From the NCBI GenBank assembly GCA_028752905.1, contig JAQNBH010000002.1:29618762-29682761 (forward strand): 64,000 nucleotides of DNA, in the 5' to 3' direction. The notes beneath the pieces were generated by a model, which did no database searches, was not told the DNA's origin, and was given only the letters and a program-made list of their open reading frames with translations. This document shows positions 1 through 9,171 of the stretch, one piece after another (within the stretch, counting starts at the first letter, position 1; each line of letters opens with the position of its first letter). A program made the translations under genes and the position numbers. This DNA comes from Cladorhizidae sp. MBARI D1340-BT2 (lineage: Eukaryota; Porifera; Demospongiae; Poecilosclerida; Cladorhizidae).

Positions 1-340
1 TGGGGAAGGGAAGCACACTAAGAGTGCAGCCATCAGTCAGAGCTGTGGCCACAGAAGACCAGAAGCTGACAAGAAGCTCAGACATATTGTTAGTGAGAGA
101 CAATTTGCAGACTCAGGTGTGTGAGGTGTCCTCCATCATCAGTGTTCAATGTGACAACTACTTCCTGTTGTACACAGTCTCAATTCAAGTTTGTCAAGGG
201 CGGACATCCAGTGAGAGAGAGAGAGACCTCACCCCATACTGGCATGCATGGCAATATCAACTTCCTCATTGACTCTTCAGTGAGAGATCAGTTTGCTTGC
301 CAATAATAATAATTAAAATCACCTTCTCAATAATCAACTT
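1..340. other. No recognisable gene
   Basis: Only short open frames without recognisable domains are visible on either strand. The last 20 bases (AATAATCAACTTCAAATTTT region) match a tail sequence seen again near 49,555 and 61,085 and belong with the hammerhead-like motif that follows. Confidence 0.5.
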
Positions 341-350
341 CAAATTTTAG

Positions 351-389
351 TCACTCGACATTTCGACTAGACACTCTAGCCTTCATCAG
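351..389 (-). ncRNA. Hammerhead-ribozyme-like motif (type I, Penelope-like element style)
   Basis: On the minus strand the order is CTGATGA (389-383), a 7-bp stem II (GGCTAGA pairing with TCTAGTC, one G-U pair, loop GTG), then GAAA (364-361), a very short stem III and GTC (359-357), the expected cleavage triplet. Stem I pairs for only about three bases (GAG with CTT), so the motif may be weak or need dimerisation. Minimal type I hammerheads with tiny stem III are known from Penelope-like retroelements. The core nucleotides and stem II are seen directly; ribozyme activity and Penelope origin are inference, supported by Penelope-like protein remains at 38.1-39.3 kb. Confidence 0.5.
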
Positions 390-439
390 AAGAACAGCAC
401 AAGAGGTCCCAGAATCCATTAACTTCAGACACTTGGTGC

Positions 440-560
440 ACAATTAGAAATGCTAGTCTCAAAAGCTAGCTCCATAGAAATGGTGCTCACAATTCCAAAT
501 GCTAGTTTCAAAACTACAATTAGCCCCAGAGAATTGGTGCCAATTAGAAAAGCCTCGTGT
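440..560 (+). repeat. Short imperfect tandem repeat, about 47 bp
   Basis: The segment AATGCTAGTCTCAAAA is repeated as AATGCTAGTTTCAAAA about 46 bases later, each preceded by a GGTGC..CAATT stretch, and a third partial start (GGTGCCAATTAGAAAAG) follows. It lies beside the hammerhead-like motif and may be part of the same element. No coding sense is visible. Confidence 0.4.
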
Positions 561-689
561 CCAACTTCCCATACCACGTCTTCTTGCAGCATCAGCACTC
601 ACCACAAGAGCCAGGACCACAGAGACAAAGGTGTCCAGGAATGAGAGTGGCATCAGTGTCACGACTTGAGACAGCTGTACCAGCAGAGT

Positions 690-718
690 GTGTGTATGTG
701 TGTGTGTGTGTGTGTGTC
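690..718 (+). repeat. (GT)n microsatellite
   Basis: A run of GT dinucleotides broken once by TA. The open frame crossing it on the minus strand is a by-product of the repeat. Confidence 0.9.
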
Positions 719-1357
719 AATGTGTAGGTAGTCAAATAGTCAAAACAACTGTTAATTATCACATTCCAGGGTAACCCTGTAAGCTTGAGCAGCAATCCAA
801 ACCAGCTCCCTGTGGAGCAAGACTTATACAACATTGAACAGTGGAGCAGGAGACATGAATCAAGGGCTGTGTCAGCCAGGAGCTTCTTGTTGCTAGGGAG
901 ACCACAGTGCTGTTTGTGTGCTCTGCAGACAATTACTTCCACTTAGTGGAATCTTCCTAACGAGAGCAGATTATTATCGCAATAGAATAATAATCTATTC
1001 ACATTTTGAGGAATTGCTCCATTGAAATTCTAAATGCAATGTATTAATGCACTCTCTCCCCATAGAGCTGTTGTCAACCTACTTCAACCTGCCTCAACCC
1101 CGAGTGATGTTGGACCAGTGCGTGTCCACATAGATACATTATATAATGTATTATATAATTATATAACCCAACAATTAAAAGTTGCCTCTCGAGGACACTA
1201 TTTAATCACGTTTTCAGAATGATTGTCAGAACAACACTAGTAGCTACTGCCTAGAGTTGTCTCTTGTCCACCTGTCAGTGAGTATTTAAGACTCTCCAGA
1301 CAGACTTCCTGATCGCAACGGAATACTAGTAATACAATCACCAGGTAACCCCCCCAT
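719..1357. other. No recognisable gene
   Basis: Non-coding sequence. Around 1,064-1,125 a stretch (TAGAGCTGTTGTCAACCTAC and following) matches, in reverse orientation, the copies at 29,010-29,110 and 29,590-29,655 (GTAGRTTGACA..GCTCT..CACACTGGACCAACAC), so it is a dispersed repeat. An AT-rich palindromic run (TATATAATGTATTATATAATTATATA) sits near 1,140-1,165. Confidence 0.4.
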
Positions 1358-1503
1358 CCACACACACATACAGATGCACATTCACACACACACACAAACA
1401 CTCATACACACAAACACACACTCACACACACTCACACACACACACTCACACACACACTCACACACACACTCACACACTCACTCTCACACACACACACACA
1501 CAC
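1358..1503 (+). repeat. (CA)n-rich microsatellite with ACACTC variants
   Basis: Long CA run interspersed with TCACACA units. The apparent HTHTHS open frame across it is not a gene. Confidence 0.95.
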
Positions 1504-1844
1504 TAGCTACGGGCTATGTTAGGTGGATAGTACAGCATACATCTAGCTGTTGGGTAAAATAGACTTTCATCCACACATTCATCAGAGCTCCCTCACACTT
1601 TACTAAAGTGGTTTTGTCGAAATATGTGTGGGGTGTGGGGAGGAAGCTCGCCTCAATGCCCTAATTATATAATTGGGTGGTCCAGGGACTCTGAATCCCA
1701 GTAGGGGGACTGGACAGGTATTGGGTTAGTTGCTTACTAAGAGTGGAGGTGAGGAAGGAGCTATCTCTAGTTCTTGCAGAGTTGCTTAGCCACACACCAC
1801 CATGATCATGTGTAGATGCTTACAAGCAGTTGCTGAGATACATG
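1504..1844. other. No recognisable gene; left outer flank of the inverted duplication
   Basis: Unique-looking sequence between the CA microsatellite and the minisatellite. I found no counterpart beyond the right-hand minisatellite, so the inverted duplication does not extend outward into it. Confidence 0.4.
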
Positions 1845-4078
1845 CTCCAGATAAACTAGTGTCCATGTGTGTTATGTACTGGCACTCCAGATAAACTAGT
1901 GTCCATGTGTGTTATGTACTGGCACCCCAGATAAACTAGTGTCCATGTGTGTTATGTACTGGCACTCCAGATAAACTAGTGTCCATGTGTGTTATGTACT
2001 GGCACTCCAGATAAACTAGTGTCCATGTGTGTTATGTACTGGCACTCCAGATAAACTAGTGTCCATGTGTGTTATGTACTGGCACTCCAGATAAACTAGT
2101 GTCCATGTGTGCTATGTACTGGCACTCCAGATAAACTAGTCTCCATGTGTGTTATGTACTGGCACTCCAGATAAACTAGTGTCCATGTGTGTTATGTACT
2201 GGCACTACAGATAAACTAGTCTCCATGTGTGTTATGTACTGGCACTCCAGGTAAACTAGTGTCCATGTGTGTTATGTACTGGCACTCCAGATAAACTAGT
2301 GTCCATGTGTGTTATGTACTGGCACTCCAGATAAACTAGTGTCCATGTGTGTTATGTACTGGCACTCCAGATAAACTCGTGTCCATGTGTGTTATGTACT
2401 GGCACTCCAGATAAACTAGTGTCCATGTGTGTTATGTACTGGCACTCCAGATAAACTAGTGTCCATGTGTGTTATGTACTGGCACTCCAGATAAACTAGT
2501 GTCCATGTGTGTTATGTACTGGCACTCCAGATAAACTAGTGTCCATGTGTGTTATGTACTGGCACTACAGATAAACTAGTGTCCATGTGTATGTAATGGC
2601 ACTCCAGATAAACTAGTGTCCATGTGTGTTATGTACTGGCACTCCAGATAAACTAGTGTCCATGTGTGTTATGCACTGGCACTCCAGATAAACTAGTGTC
2701 CATGTGTGTTATGTACTGGCACTCCAGATAAACTAGTGTCCATGTGTGTTATGCACTGGCACTCCAGATAAACTAGTGTCCATGTGTGTTATGTACTGGC
2801 ACTCCAGATAAACTAGTGTCCATGTGTGCTATGTACTGGCACTACAGATAAACTAGTGTCCATGTGTGTTATGTACTGGCACTCCAGATAAACTAGTGTC
2901 CATGTGTGTTATGTACTGGCACTCCAGATAAACTAGTGTCCATGTGTGTTATGCACTGGCACTCCAGATAAACTATTGTCCATGTGTGTTATGTACTGGC
3001 ACTCCAGATAAACTAGTGTCCATGTGTGTTATGTACTGGCACTCCAGATAAACTAGTGTCCATGTGTGTTATGTACTGGCACTCCAGATAAACTAGTGTC
3101 CATGTGTGTTATGTACTGGCACTCCAGATAAACTAGTGTCCATGTGTGTTATGTACTGGCACTCCAGATAAACTAGTGTCCATGTGTGTTATGTACTGGC
3201 ACTCCAGATAAACTAGTGTCCATGTGTGTTATGTACTGGCACTCCAGATAAACTCGTGTCCATGTGTGTTATGTACTGGCACTCCAGATAAACTAGTGTC
3301 CATGTGTATGTAATGGCACTCCAGATAAACTAGTGTCCATGTGTGTTATGTACTGGCACTCCAGATAAACTAGTGTCCATGTGTGTTATGTACTGGCACT
3401 CCAGATAAACTAGTGTCCATGTGTGTTATGCACTGGCACTCCAGATAAACTAGTGTCCATGTGTGTTATGTACTGGCACTCCAGATAAACTAGTGTCCAT
3501 GTGTGTTATGTACTGGCACTCCAGATAAACTAGTGTCCATGTGTGCTATGTACTGGCACTACAGATAAACTAGTGTCCATGTGTGTTATGTACTGGCACT
3601 CTAGATAAACTAGTGTCCATGTGTGTTATGTACTGGCACTCCAGATAAACTAGTGTCCATGTGTGTTATGCACTGGCACTCCAGATAAACTATTGTCCAT
3701 GTGTGTTATGTACTGGCTCTCCAGATAAACTAGTGTCCATGTGTGTTATGTACTGGCACTCCAGATAAACTAGTATCCATGTGTGTTATGTACTGGCACT
3801 CCAGATAAACTAGTGTCCATGTGTGTTATGTACTGGCACTCCAGATAAACTAGTGTCCATGTGTGTTATGCACTGGCACTCCAGATAAACTAGTGTCCAT
3901 GTGTGTTATGTACTGGCACTCCAGATAAACTAGTGTCCATGTGTGTTATGTACTGGCACTCCAGATAAACTAGTGTCCATGTGTGTTATGTACTGGCACT
4001 CCAGATAAACTAGTGTCCATGTGTGTTATGTACTGGCACTCCAGATAAACTAGTGTCCATGTGTGTTGTGTACATGCA
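1845..4078 (+). repeat. 40-bp minisatellite, about 56 copies
   Basis: The unit reads CCAGATAAACTAGTGTCCAT followed by GTGTGTTATGTACTGGCACT. Units differ by few substitutions (TAC/CAC/TAT). Two shortened units (GTGTATGTAATGG) near 2,591 and 3,308, and a shared order of variants after each, show a higher-order duplication of about 0.72 kb within the array. The same unit in reverse complement forms the array at 21,253-24,672. It has no long open frame. Confidence 0.97.
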
Positions 4079-4437
4079 CCAGTGAATAACTTCTGAGTAA
4101 CTCCAAAAGTCTCAGAATGGAGTGATTTCAAGTTCCAGTATGAGAAGGTTGATGTGTGGGCACTTCAAACATTTCCCAATCCACTCCAATATGCAGTGTG
4201 GGCAGGCCTTGGGACTGACTGGTTTCATGGTTGGTTGGTTCAGTTATGTTAGCTGTGGGAACTGGGGAAGGTATTAGAATGTGGTATCTTTTGTACCTTA
4301 TTTCCTGTATGACATTTTTTATTTTTTTAAATTTTTTTTACACAAATGTAATGTAATTGATTTCTGAAGTCAGACTGTATGATATTATAATTCTTATCTC
4401 TGTACCCAAGCCTGTGAGTAATTCTCACTTGTGTATA
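4079..4437. other. Non-coding flank between minisatellite and Tigger element
   Basis: No gene seen. The last bases (GAGTAATTCTCACTTGTGTA) match, reversed, 20,368-20,388 in the right arm; the sequence further out is only loosely similar to it (GGGACTGACTG..GTTGGTTGGTT shared). Confidence 0.5.
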
Positions 4438-5799
4438 CAGTAGTCCCTCCCTATTAAGACCACCCAGGGAGCACTTCCAACTGGTCTTATTAGAGAGGTG
4501 GTCTTACTTGGAAATATACTCTCCGGCATGGCAGGGGTCTCACAAAGCATTGCTCAGTGGATTTTATTGTGTAGTGTACACGCATTCATAATATTAAACC
4601 AACTGCAAGCTTCCCAGACAAGATACTGTATTCTCATTGGGAATTATGGGTGTGTCTTGGTTAGACTCATGCAGTGTCCTTAGGACACAGAAAGTCTGAG
4701 ATACTGGACTGGACAGTCCGCTCCATCCTGTTCTGGATGACTATCTGCTCGATAGAATCAGCACATGCCACAAGCTTGGGAATGCCTCGATGAGTGGCAA
4801 AGTCACGCAGCTTGCACACCATCTCGAACACCTCTTGACACAGTCACAGGAGTGGGCATGGGGCCATCCTCCTCATCATCTGACTCAGGCTCCTCAGGGG
4901 AGGAGTCAGCAGGGGTGGCGAGGGCATGGTTGAGGGCAGGGTCATAGTGGTCCTCACTGGTGTGCACCTCGCTGTCGATGTTGGCGTAGCCCTCGGCAGT
5001 GTCACACCCACTGGCAGCTGCGCATTTATGACTCCTCGACCTCAGCAGCGGGGGCAGTGGTGGTCGTGAAGCCACACTTCTTAAAGCACTTCTTGATGGT
5101 GGACACGTGGAGTTCATCCCAGGCCTTCTTGAGCCAGCGGATCGACATCAGAACGTCCACCTTCTTGACAAGTGAGCTCATTTTCTCAGTGCAACCACTA
5201 TCGGCATTCACAGTGTCGTCCATGAGCCGGAGAATATAGCGGATCATCTGCTTCCGGTAGACCAGCTTCATGGCCTGGATGATGCCAGCATCCATAGGCT
5301 GAAGCTTGGAGGTTGTGTTGGCGGGCAGGAAGACCAGCTTGAGGTTTCTGAGGTTGATATCTGAGTGCGCTGAGCAGTTGTCAATGAAGATGATGATCTT
5401 CCGGCCCTTGGCAAGCATCTTATTGTTGGTGTACTTGAGCCACTGCTCCCAGATGGGAGTGCTCATCCACGCCTTGGCCTGTGCCTCATACTCGATGCCG
5501 AGGTCCCTGTTTGGATCAATGCAGATGTAAATATGTACCACCTGATTTTTCACAGTTGGGCAAAGGTATGTCACTTCGATGGAAGGTAGATCTTCAAACA
5601 AAAAAATTAATTCACTGTATTCTTGGATGCTTGGTCTTACTTGGGAGGATATTGACCCAGCCAAGTGGTCTTATAAGAGAGGTGGACTTATCTTAGAGGG
5701 TCTTACTTGGGAGGGGCAAAATAAAGCCAGCCAACCGGGAGCAAGTCTTATAATGGAGGTGGTCTTACTTGGGAGGGTCTTAATACGGAGGGACCACTG
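4438..5799 (-). mobile_element. Tigger/pogo-like DNA transposon, internally deleted, with TIRs and TA duplication
   Basis: The left end starts CAGTAGTCCCTCCCTATTAA and the right end, read in reverse complement, starts CAGTGGTCCCTCCGTATTAA, so the ends are terminal inverted repeats. Both ends are flanked by TA (4,436-4,437 and 5,800-5,801), the duplicated target of Tc1/mariner/pogo elements. Subterminal GGTCTTACTTGGGAGG copies sit at 5,635-5,780. Inside is a minus-strand transposase remnant lacking its N-terminal DNA-binding part, so the copy is non-autonomous. The right arm of the inverted duplication shows the empty site GTGTATATCAGT, read on the minus strand of 20,359-20,370. Confidence 0.9.
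4683..5664 (-). pseudogene. Tigger/pogo transposase, C-terminal DDE half, frameshifted
   Basis: The 212-residue frame 5,664-5,026 holds the second catalytic Asp context (FIDNCSAHSD, about residues 93-102) and the third (NTTSKLQPMDAGIIQAMK), both typical of Tigger DDE domains, then the helical C-terminal region (RWLKKAWDEL..IKKCFKKCGF). After about 5,030 the family's acidic tail continues in another frame (PADSSPEEPESDDEEDG at about 4,920-4,860) down to about 4,683, so a frameshift breaks the protein. The helix-turn-helix/CENP-B N-terminal domain and first Asp are absent. The family normally cuts and pastes DNA at TA sites. Not functional as it stands. Confidence 0.85.
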
Positions 5800-5801
5800 T
5801 A

Positions 5802-6325
5802 TCAGTATGTACATGGCTCAACTTAGAAAGGTAAACTGAAGTTGTAGTGTACTAGATAGCTAGCCAGGCAGACTTGGTTACTAGAGTGCAAGTGCTTGTG
5901 TGTGTATGTATGGGAGGTGACAGATCAGGTTACAGAGTTCTCATGAACTCAATGCTCTCAACCATGAAATGACGATGTTGCAATGGAAAATATGAGATGA
6001 GTGATGACAGAGAAGACTCGCAGAAATAATTATCTATCTAGAGTGGACATAATATAGAAGGTATCATGTATTTCGGGTCCTTACATGCTGTTCCCTTTGT
6101 AAAAAATGGGTTGAACAAGAGCAAGAGTTGAACATGAGCAAGATAATATAATATTGGACATGCCAAACATTTCCCCATTCTAAAGCCTTTATCAAACTTT
6201 GCCCTGCGCACGCACGCACGCACATATACACATACACAATACAGTCTGAAGCGGTTTGTGGGAAGTGGGAGGGGAAGGACCACACCGCAAATTAGTGCTG
6301 GGCATAGTAGTTTCAGCGAAGCGGA
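5802..6325. other. Non-coding arm sequence upstream of the NLR-like gene
   Basis: Matches reverse complement of about 19,830-20,358. Contains a short GCACGCACGCAC / CACATATACACA microsatellite near 6,205-6,240. Open frames here are short and unrecognised. Confidence 0.6.
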
Positions 6326-6919
6326 AGGGATTCACTAAATTCTAAATTCACTCGTACGGGTGTGTGGTTTACACGAAAAGGTGTGGTTCCAGTCGTGTGA
6401 TAAATTTCCGGCGGAGAAAAATTCTGGCGTGTCGGTGGTGCTAGAAACTGCTACTTGGAATGGATACTGCTTCCTAAAAAGCTGTGTTGGACTGTAGCTA
6501 TGCTGCTCTATCGTGTCAGTGATAGTATAAACATTGCTGCTTTGACACAATGAATCTCATGGGACTGGCACTTGAATATAGGGCTGGGGCTAGGACTGGC
6601 GCTAGGGCTAGGGTGGGAACAAAACTTTCAAGGGCTTTTGGAGGTGATGGTCTTCAAGCTATTGTGTCCAAGCAGCAATGTTTATACTAACACTGCACAC
6701 GATAGAGCAGCCTAGCTAAGTCCATCACATCTGTTTAGCAAGCAGTATCCATTCCAAGTAGCAGTTTCTAACCACCGATAACAACCCTACGCCTGACTAG
6801 AACTTAGTCCCCCCCCCCCCCCCCCCGTGAAAACCACACCCCTGTACCTGGCGGAAATATCACATGACTGGAACCACACCTTTTCGTGTAAACCACACTT
6901 CCGTACCGAGTGAATCCCT
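6326..6919. mobile_element. 594-bp hairpin (foldback) element
   Basis: Ends are perfect inverted repeats (AGGGATTCACT at 6,326-6,336 and AGTGAATCCCT at 6,909-6,919). Similarity continues inward over roughly 220 bases per side: CGTACGG, ACACGAAAAGGTGTGGTTCC, GAAACTGCTACTTGGAATGG and the region reading TAGAGCAGC all recur inverted, with a spacer of about 100 bases. The right half carries an 18-base C run (6,809-6,826). The right arm around 19,805-19,825 lacks the whole element. No coding capacity, so it would depend on enzymes from elsewhere. A clean target duplication could not be defined. Confidence 0.75.
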
Positions 6920-7292
6920 AGTGTGGAAGTCAATCGGTAGCTCTCAAACTTTTGTTTTCTCTAAAGGCGCGGCCTTCAGTTTGCCGTCACCCAGCTTCTC
7001 ATCTTCTCATCTCTTACCTTCAGTTGGAGAATCTCCCGTATCAAAGGAACTTCCAAGGAACCTCCAGTGAGTGTTTGCTGTTGTTTCCTCCATTTTTTTC
7101 CTGTCTCGTGATCACTTGCCCTTTCCTCAGAATCATCCTATATCTGTATCTGTTTCGATTCATTGTGTATTTCTTTGTCTTCCACTTCTCTCCCAGTTTA
7201 CTCGTTTACTTGGACTAGGCCACAGGCGAGAGGTATTGAAGAGTGCAAAGCTGGTCTTCTTATTCTTGAACATCTGGTAGGGTCAGAGAAGA
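6920..7292 (+). other. Upstream region of NLR-like gene (possible exon/intron)
   Basis: Conserved with reverse complement of 19,410-19,790. A candidate splice donor, GTGAGT at 7,067-7,072 after CTCCA, is conserved in the right arm (CTTCA then GTGAGT), which suggests that this was a spliced 5' leader or small exon. In-frame TAG at 7,278-7,280 closes the frame directly upstream of the main open frame. No P-loop sequence is visible here. Confidence 0.4.
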
Positions 7293-8552
7293 ATGGACAG
7301 AGCATTAAGGTTTCAAGGTTTAGACGAATTCCATCCACAAGATGAAACAAAGCCAGTGATCCATCAATTGTTATATGAGAAGTACCCTCCGTCTCCGATG
7401 GTCTTAGTGGCGTCCCGTCCAGTTGTTATTGACAACCTAAGGAGTGAACCTTCTGTAACAAAATGCATTGAAGTGGATGGATTTAGTCATCAACAAATCT
7501 TTGAATCCACTGGGAACTATCCATTCACTTCTGACACATCCAATAGCGCCAGCTCACCATCTCAACTGGAAGCATATCTCAACTGTCATTGCAACCCATT
7601 ACACATGTACTATCTCCCGTTGTATGCTGCAATGATACGTTTTCTCGGTGAACACAAGAGAGGAGATATTCCACCAACGGAGATGGAAATATATGAGTGC
7701 TTTATCAGATTTATTGGCCTACACAATCTAAGACTAAATGCAAATGCAGAACTCAGTTCACTAGAAGTATGTGGAAAATGTGAGGAATATTTCTGCCGAT
7801 TGGCCTTTCAGAAGACTACTCCCTTCACACAAACAGTTTTCCAGAGAGATACCGAAGAACCACTTATCCGTTGTACTGGTCCTGATGATGCACCTACCCC
7901 TAGCTTGGTTGCCTTTGATGGAACAGCTGGCCCGGACAGACTTGACAATATGTATGCTTTTCTCCATCTAACCTTCCAGGAATATTTAGCAGCTTTCCAC
8001 TTGGCCAAACTAAAACAACGAGAACAAATGAAGCCGATCAAATTGGGTGCAGGAGATCAACATATACGGCTACTGTGGAAGCTCTACTGTCGAATAATGA
8101 AGTCAGAAAGCAGAGTAGCTCAAATAATTAGGTCTGCACGCATAGAGCCAGACCATGCTTGCTTGTATGCAGCCAAGTGTGCATTTGAATCACATCAAAG
8201 TGTCGGTGATAAGGATAGTATTGCTGTTCTTATCTGTAGTGGCTGTACCCTCACAGTAGCTGACATCACTGCTGTGGGCTATATCATCTCCACTTCTCAA
8301 CCTGTTAGAGAACTATGTATGCCTGGGTATCACTTATATGATGGTCGTGTCAGAACCCTACTGAGAAATAGTCACAACAAGCCAAACTGTCTACAGGCAA
8401 TGTATTTTCATGGCAAGAATGTGATTGCTGATGGTTCATCAGCTCCAGCTGGCAGATTAAAGTCTTGCAGTAATCTACAAAAACTGCCCTTCCAAAATAA
8501 CAATATTGGTACTGACAGTTTAGCAACTCGAGCTGGTGGGCTGGTGGACTAA
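7293..8552 (+). CDS. NACHT-LRR (NLR)-like protein, C-terminal part, 419 codons open
   Basis: The frame covers the second half of a NACHT ATPase module and the start of LRRs. Near the start is a Walker-B-like segment (QGLDEF, residues 8-13) followed by VLVASRPVV (sensor-1-like, about 37-45), then the winged-helix/HD2 signature FLHLTFQEYLAAFHLA (about 223-238). An RNI-type LRR (LQKLPFQNNNIGTDSLATRA) lies near residues 394-413. In the NLR family this is an intracellular ATP-driven pattern-recognition receptor. The P-loop (Walker A) and any effector domain are missing, and the aspartate normally found before GLDE is Gln. The frame begins just after an in-frame stop, so the ATG at 7,293 may not be a real start. 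Either a decayed gene or the last large exon of a longer one. Confidence 0.65.
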   Translation: MDRALRFQGLDEFHPQDETKPVIHQLLYEKYPPSPMVLVASRPVVIDNLRSEPSVTKCIEVDGFSHQQIFESTGNYPFTSDTSNSASSPSQLEAYLNCHCNPLHMYYLPLYAAMIRFLGEHKRGDIPPTEMEIYECFIRFIGLHNLRLNANAELSSLEVCGKCEEYFCRLAFQKTTPFTQTVFQRDTEEPLIRCTGPDDAPTPSLVAFDGTAGPDRLDNMYAFLHLTFQEYLAAFHLAKLKQREQMKPIKLGAGDQHIRLLWKLYCRIMKSESRVAQIIRSARIEPDHACLYAAKCAFESHQSVGDKDSIAVLICSGCTLTVADITAVGYIISTSQPVRELCMPGYHLYDGRVRTLLRNSHNKPNCLQAMYFHGKNVIADGSSAPAGRLKSCSNLQKLPFQNNNIGTDSLATRAGGLVD

Positions 8553-8584
8553 AATCTTGCAATAATCCAAAAAAACACTGCCTC

Positions 8585-9000
8585 CTAATAATTTATATTG
8601 AATATTGTTATTAAAGAGGTCAAGTGTTTCTAGATTATTGCAAGACTTTAGTCTACCAGCTAGAGCTGCTACCTTGTTATCAATAGTGTTATTAGGGAAG
8701 TCGAGTGTTTTAGAGGAGTAGAAGACTTGAGTGCATCAGCTAGAGCGGCTGCACCATCAGCACCAATATGGTGGTGAGAATGTAGCAGCTCTAGCTGCTG
8801 CACCCAAGTCTTGCAATCATCTACAAATGCTGGACCTCCCTAATCATATTCGTGCTGACTGCAGCAGCTCTACCTGGTGCACTAAATCATCTACGAACAC
8901 TGAACCTCCTAAATAATATTCGTGCTGACGCTGCAGCAGCTCTACCCTGTGCACTAAAGTCTTGTAATCATCTACGAATACACTACCTCCATATTAGCTA
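8585..9000. pseudogene. Broken LRR units, including an inverted block
   Basis: Plus-strand fragments such as NHIRADCSSS and NNIRADAAAALPCALKSCNHLR (about 8,838-8,985) are 28-residue RNI-type LRR units continuing the NLR-like gene but out of frame with it. Between about 8,585 and 8,735 the LRR-coding sense is on the minus strand (CAAGACTTTAGTCTACCAGC is the reverse of an LRR unit). The same reversed block is present in the right arm, so the local inversion predates the large duplication. Confidence 0.65.
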
Positions 9001-9171
9001 TCTCCTGACACTTATAACTTATGTATATACTGCATATTTTATTATTAAACCTCTCTTCCCCTCCTCTTCATCACATAACTTTTTTTTAATTTTTCTACCA
9101 GGAAGTGTACTAAATATTGTTCATCTAAGAGCAATTGTATTAAAGGGAAGGTGCCAATATATTTCTATTGA
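9001..9171 (+). other. 3' flank of the NLR-like gene up to the piggyBac target
   Basis: Matches reverse complement of 17,528-17,690 up to TTGCCAATATAT, where the piggyBac-like element begins. No gene. Confidence 0.6.

Noticed and set aside
1845..4078. CRISPR-like array
   Set aside because: The 40-bp units are contiguous with no unique spacers, and the sequence is an animal genome.
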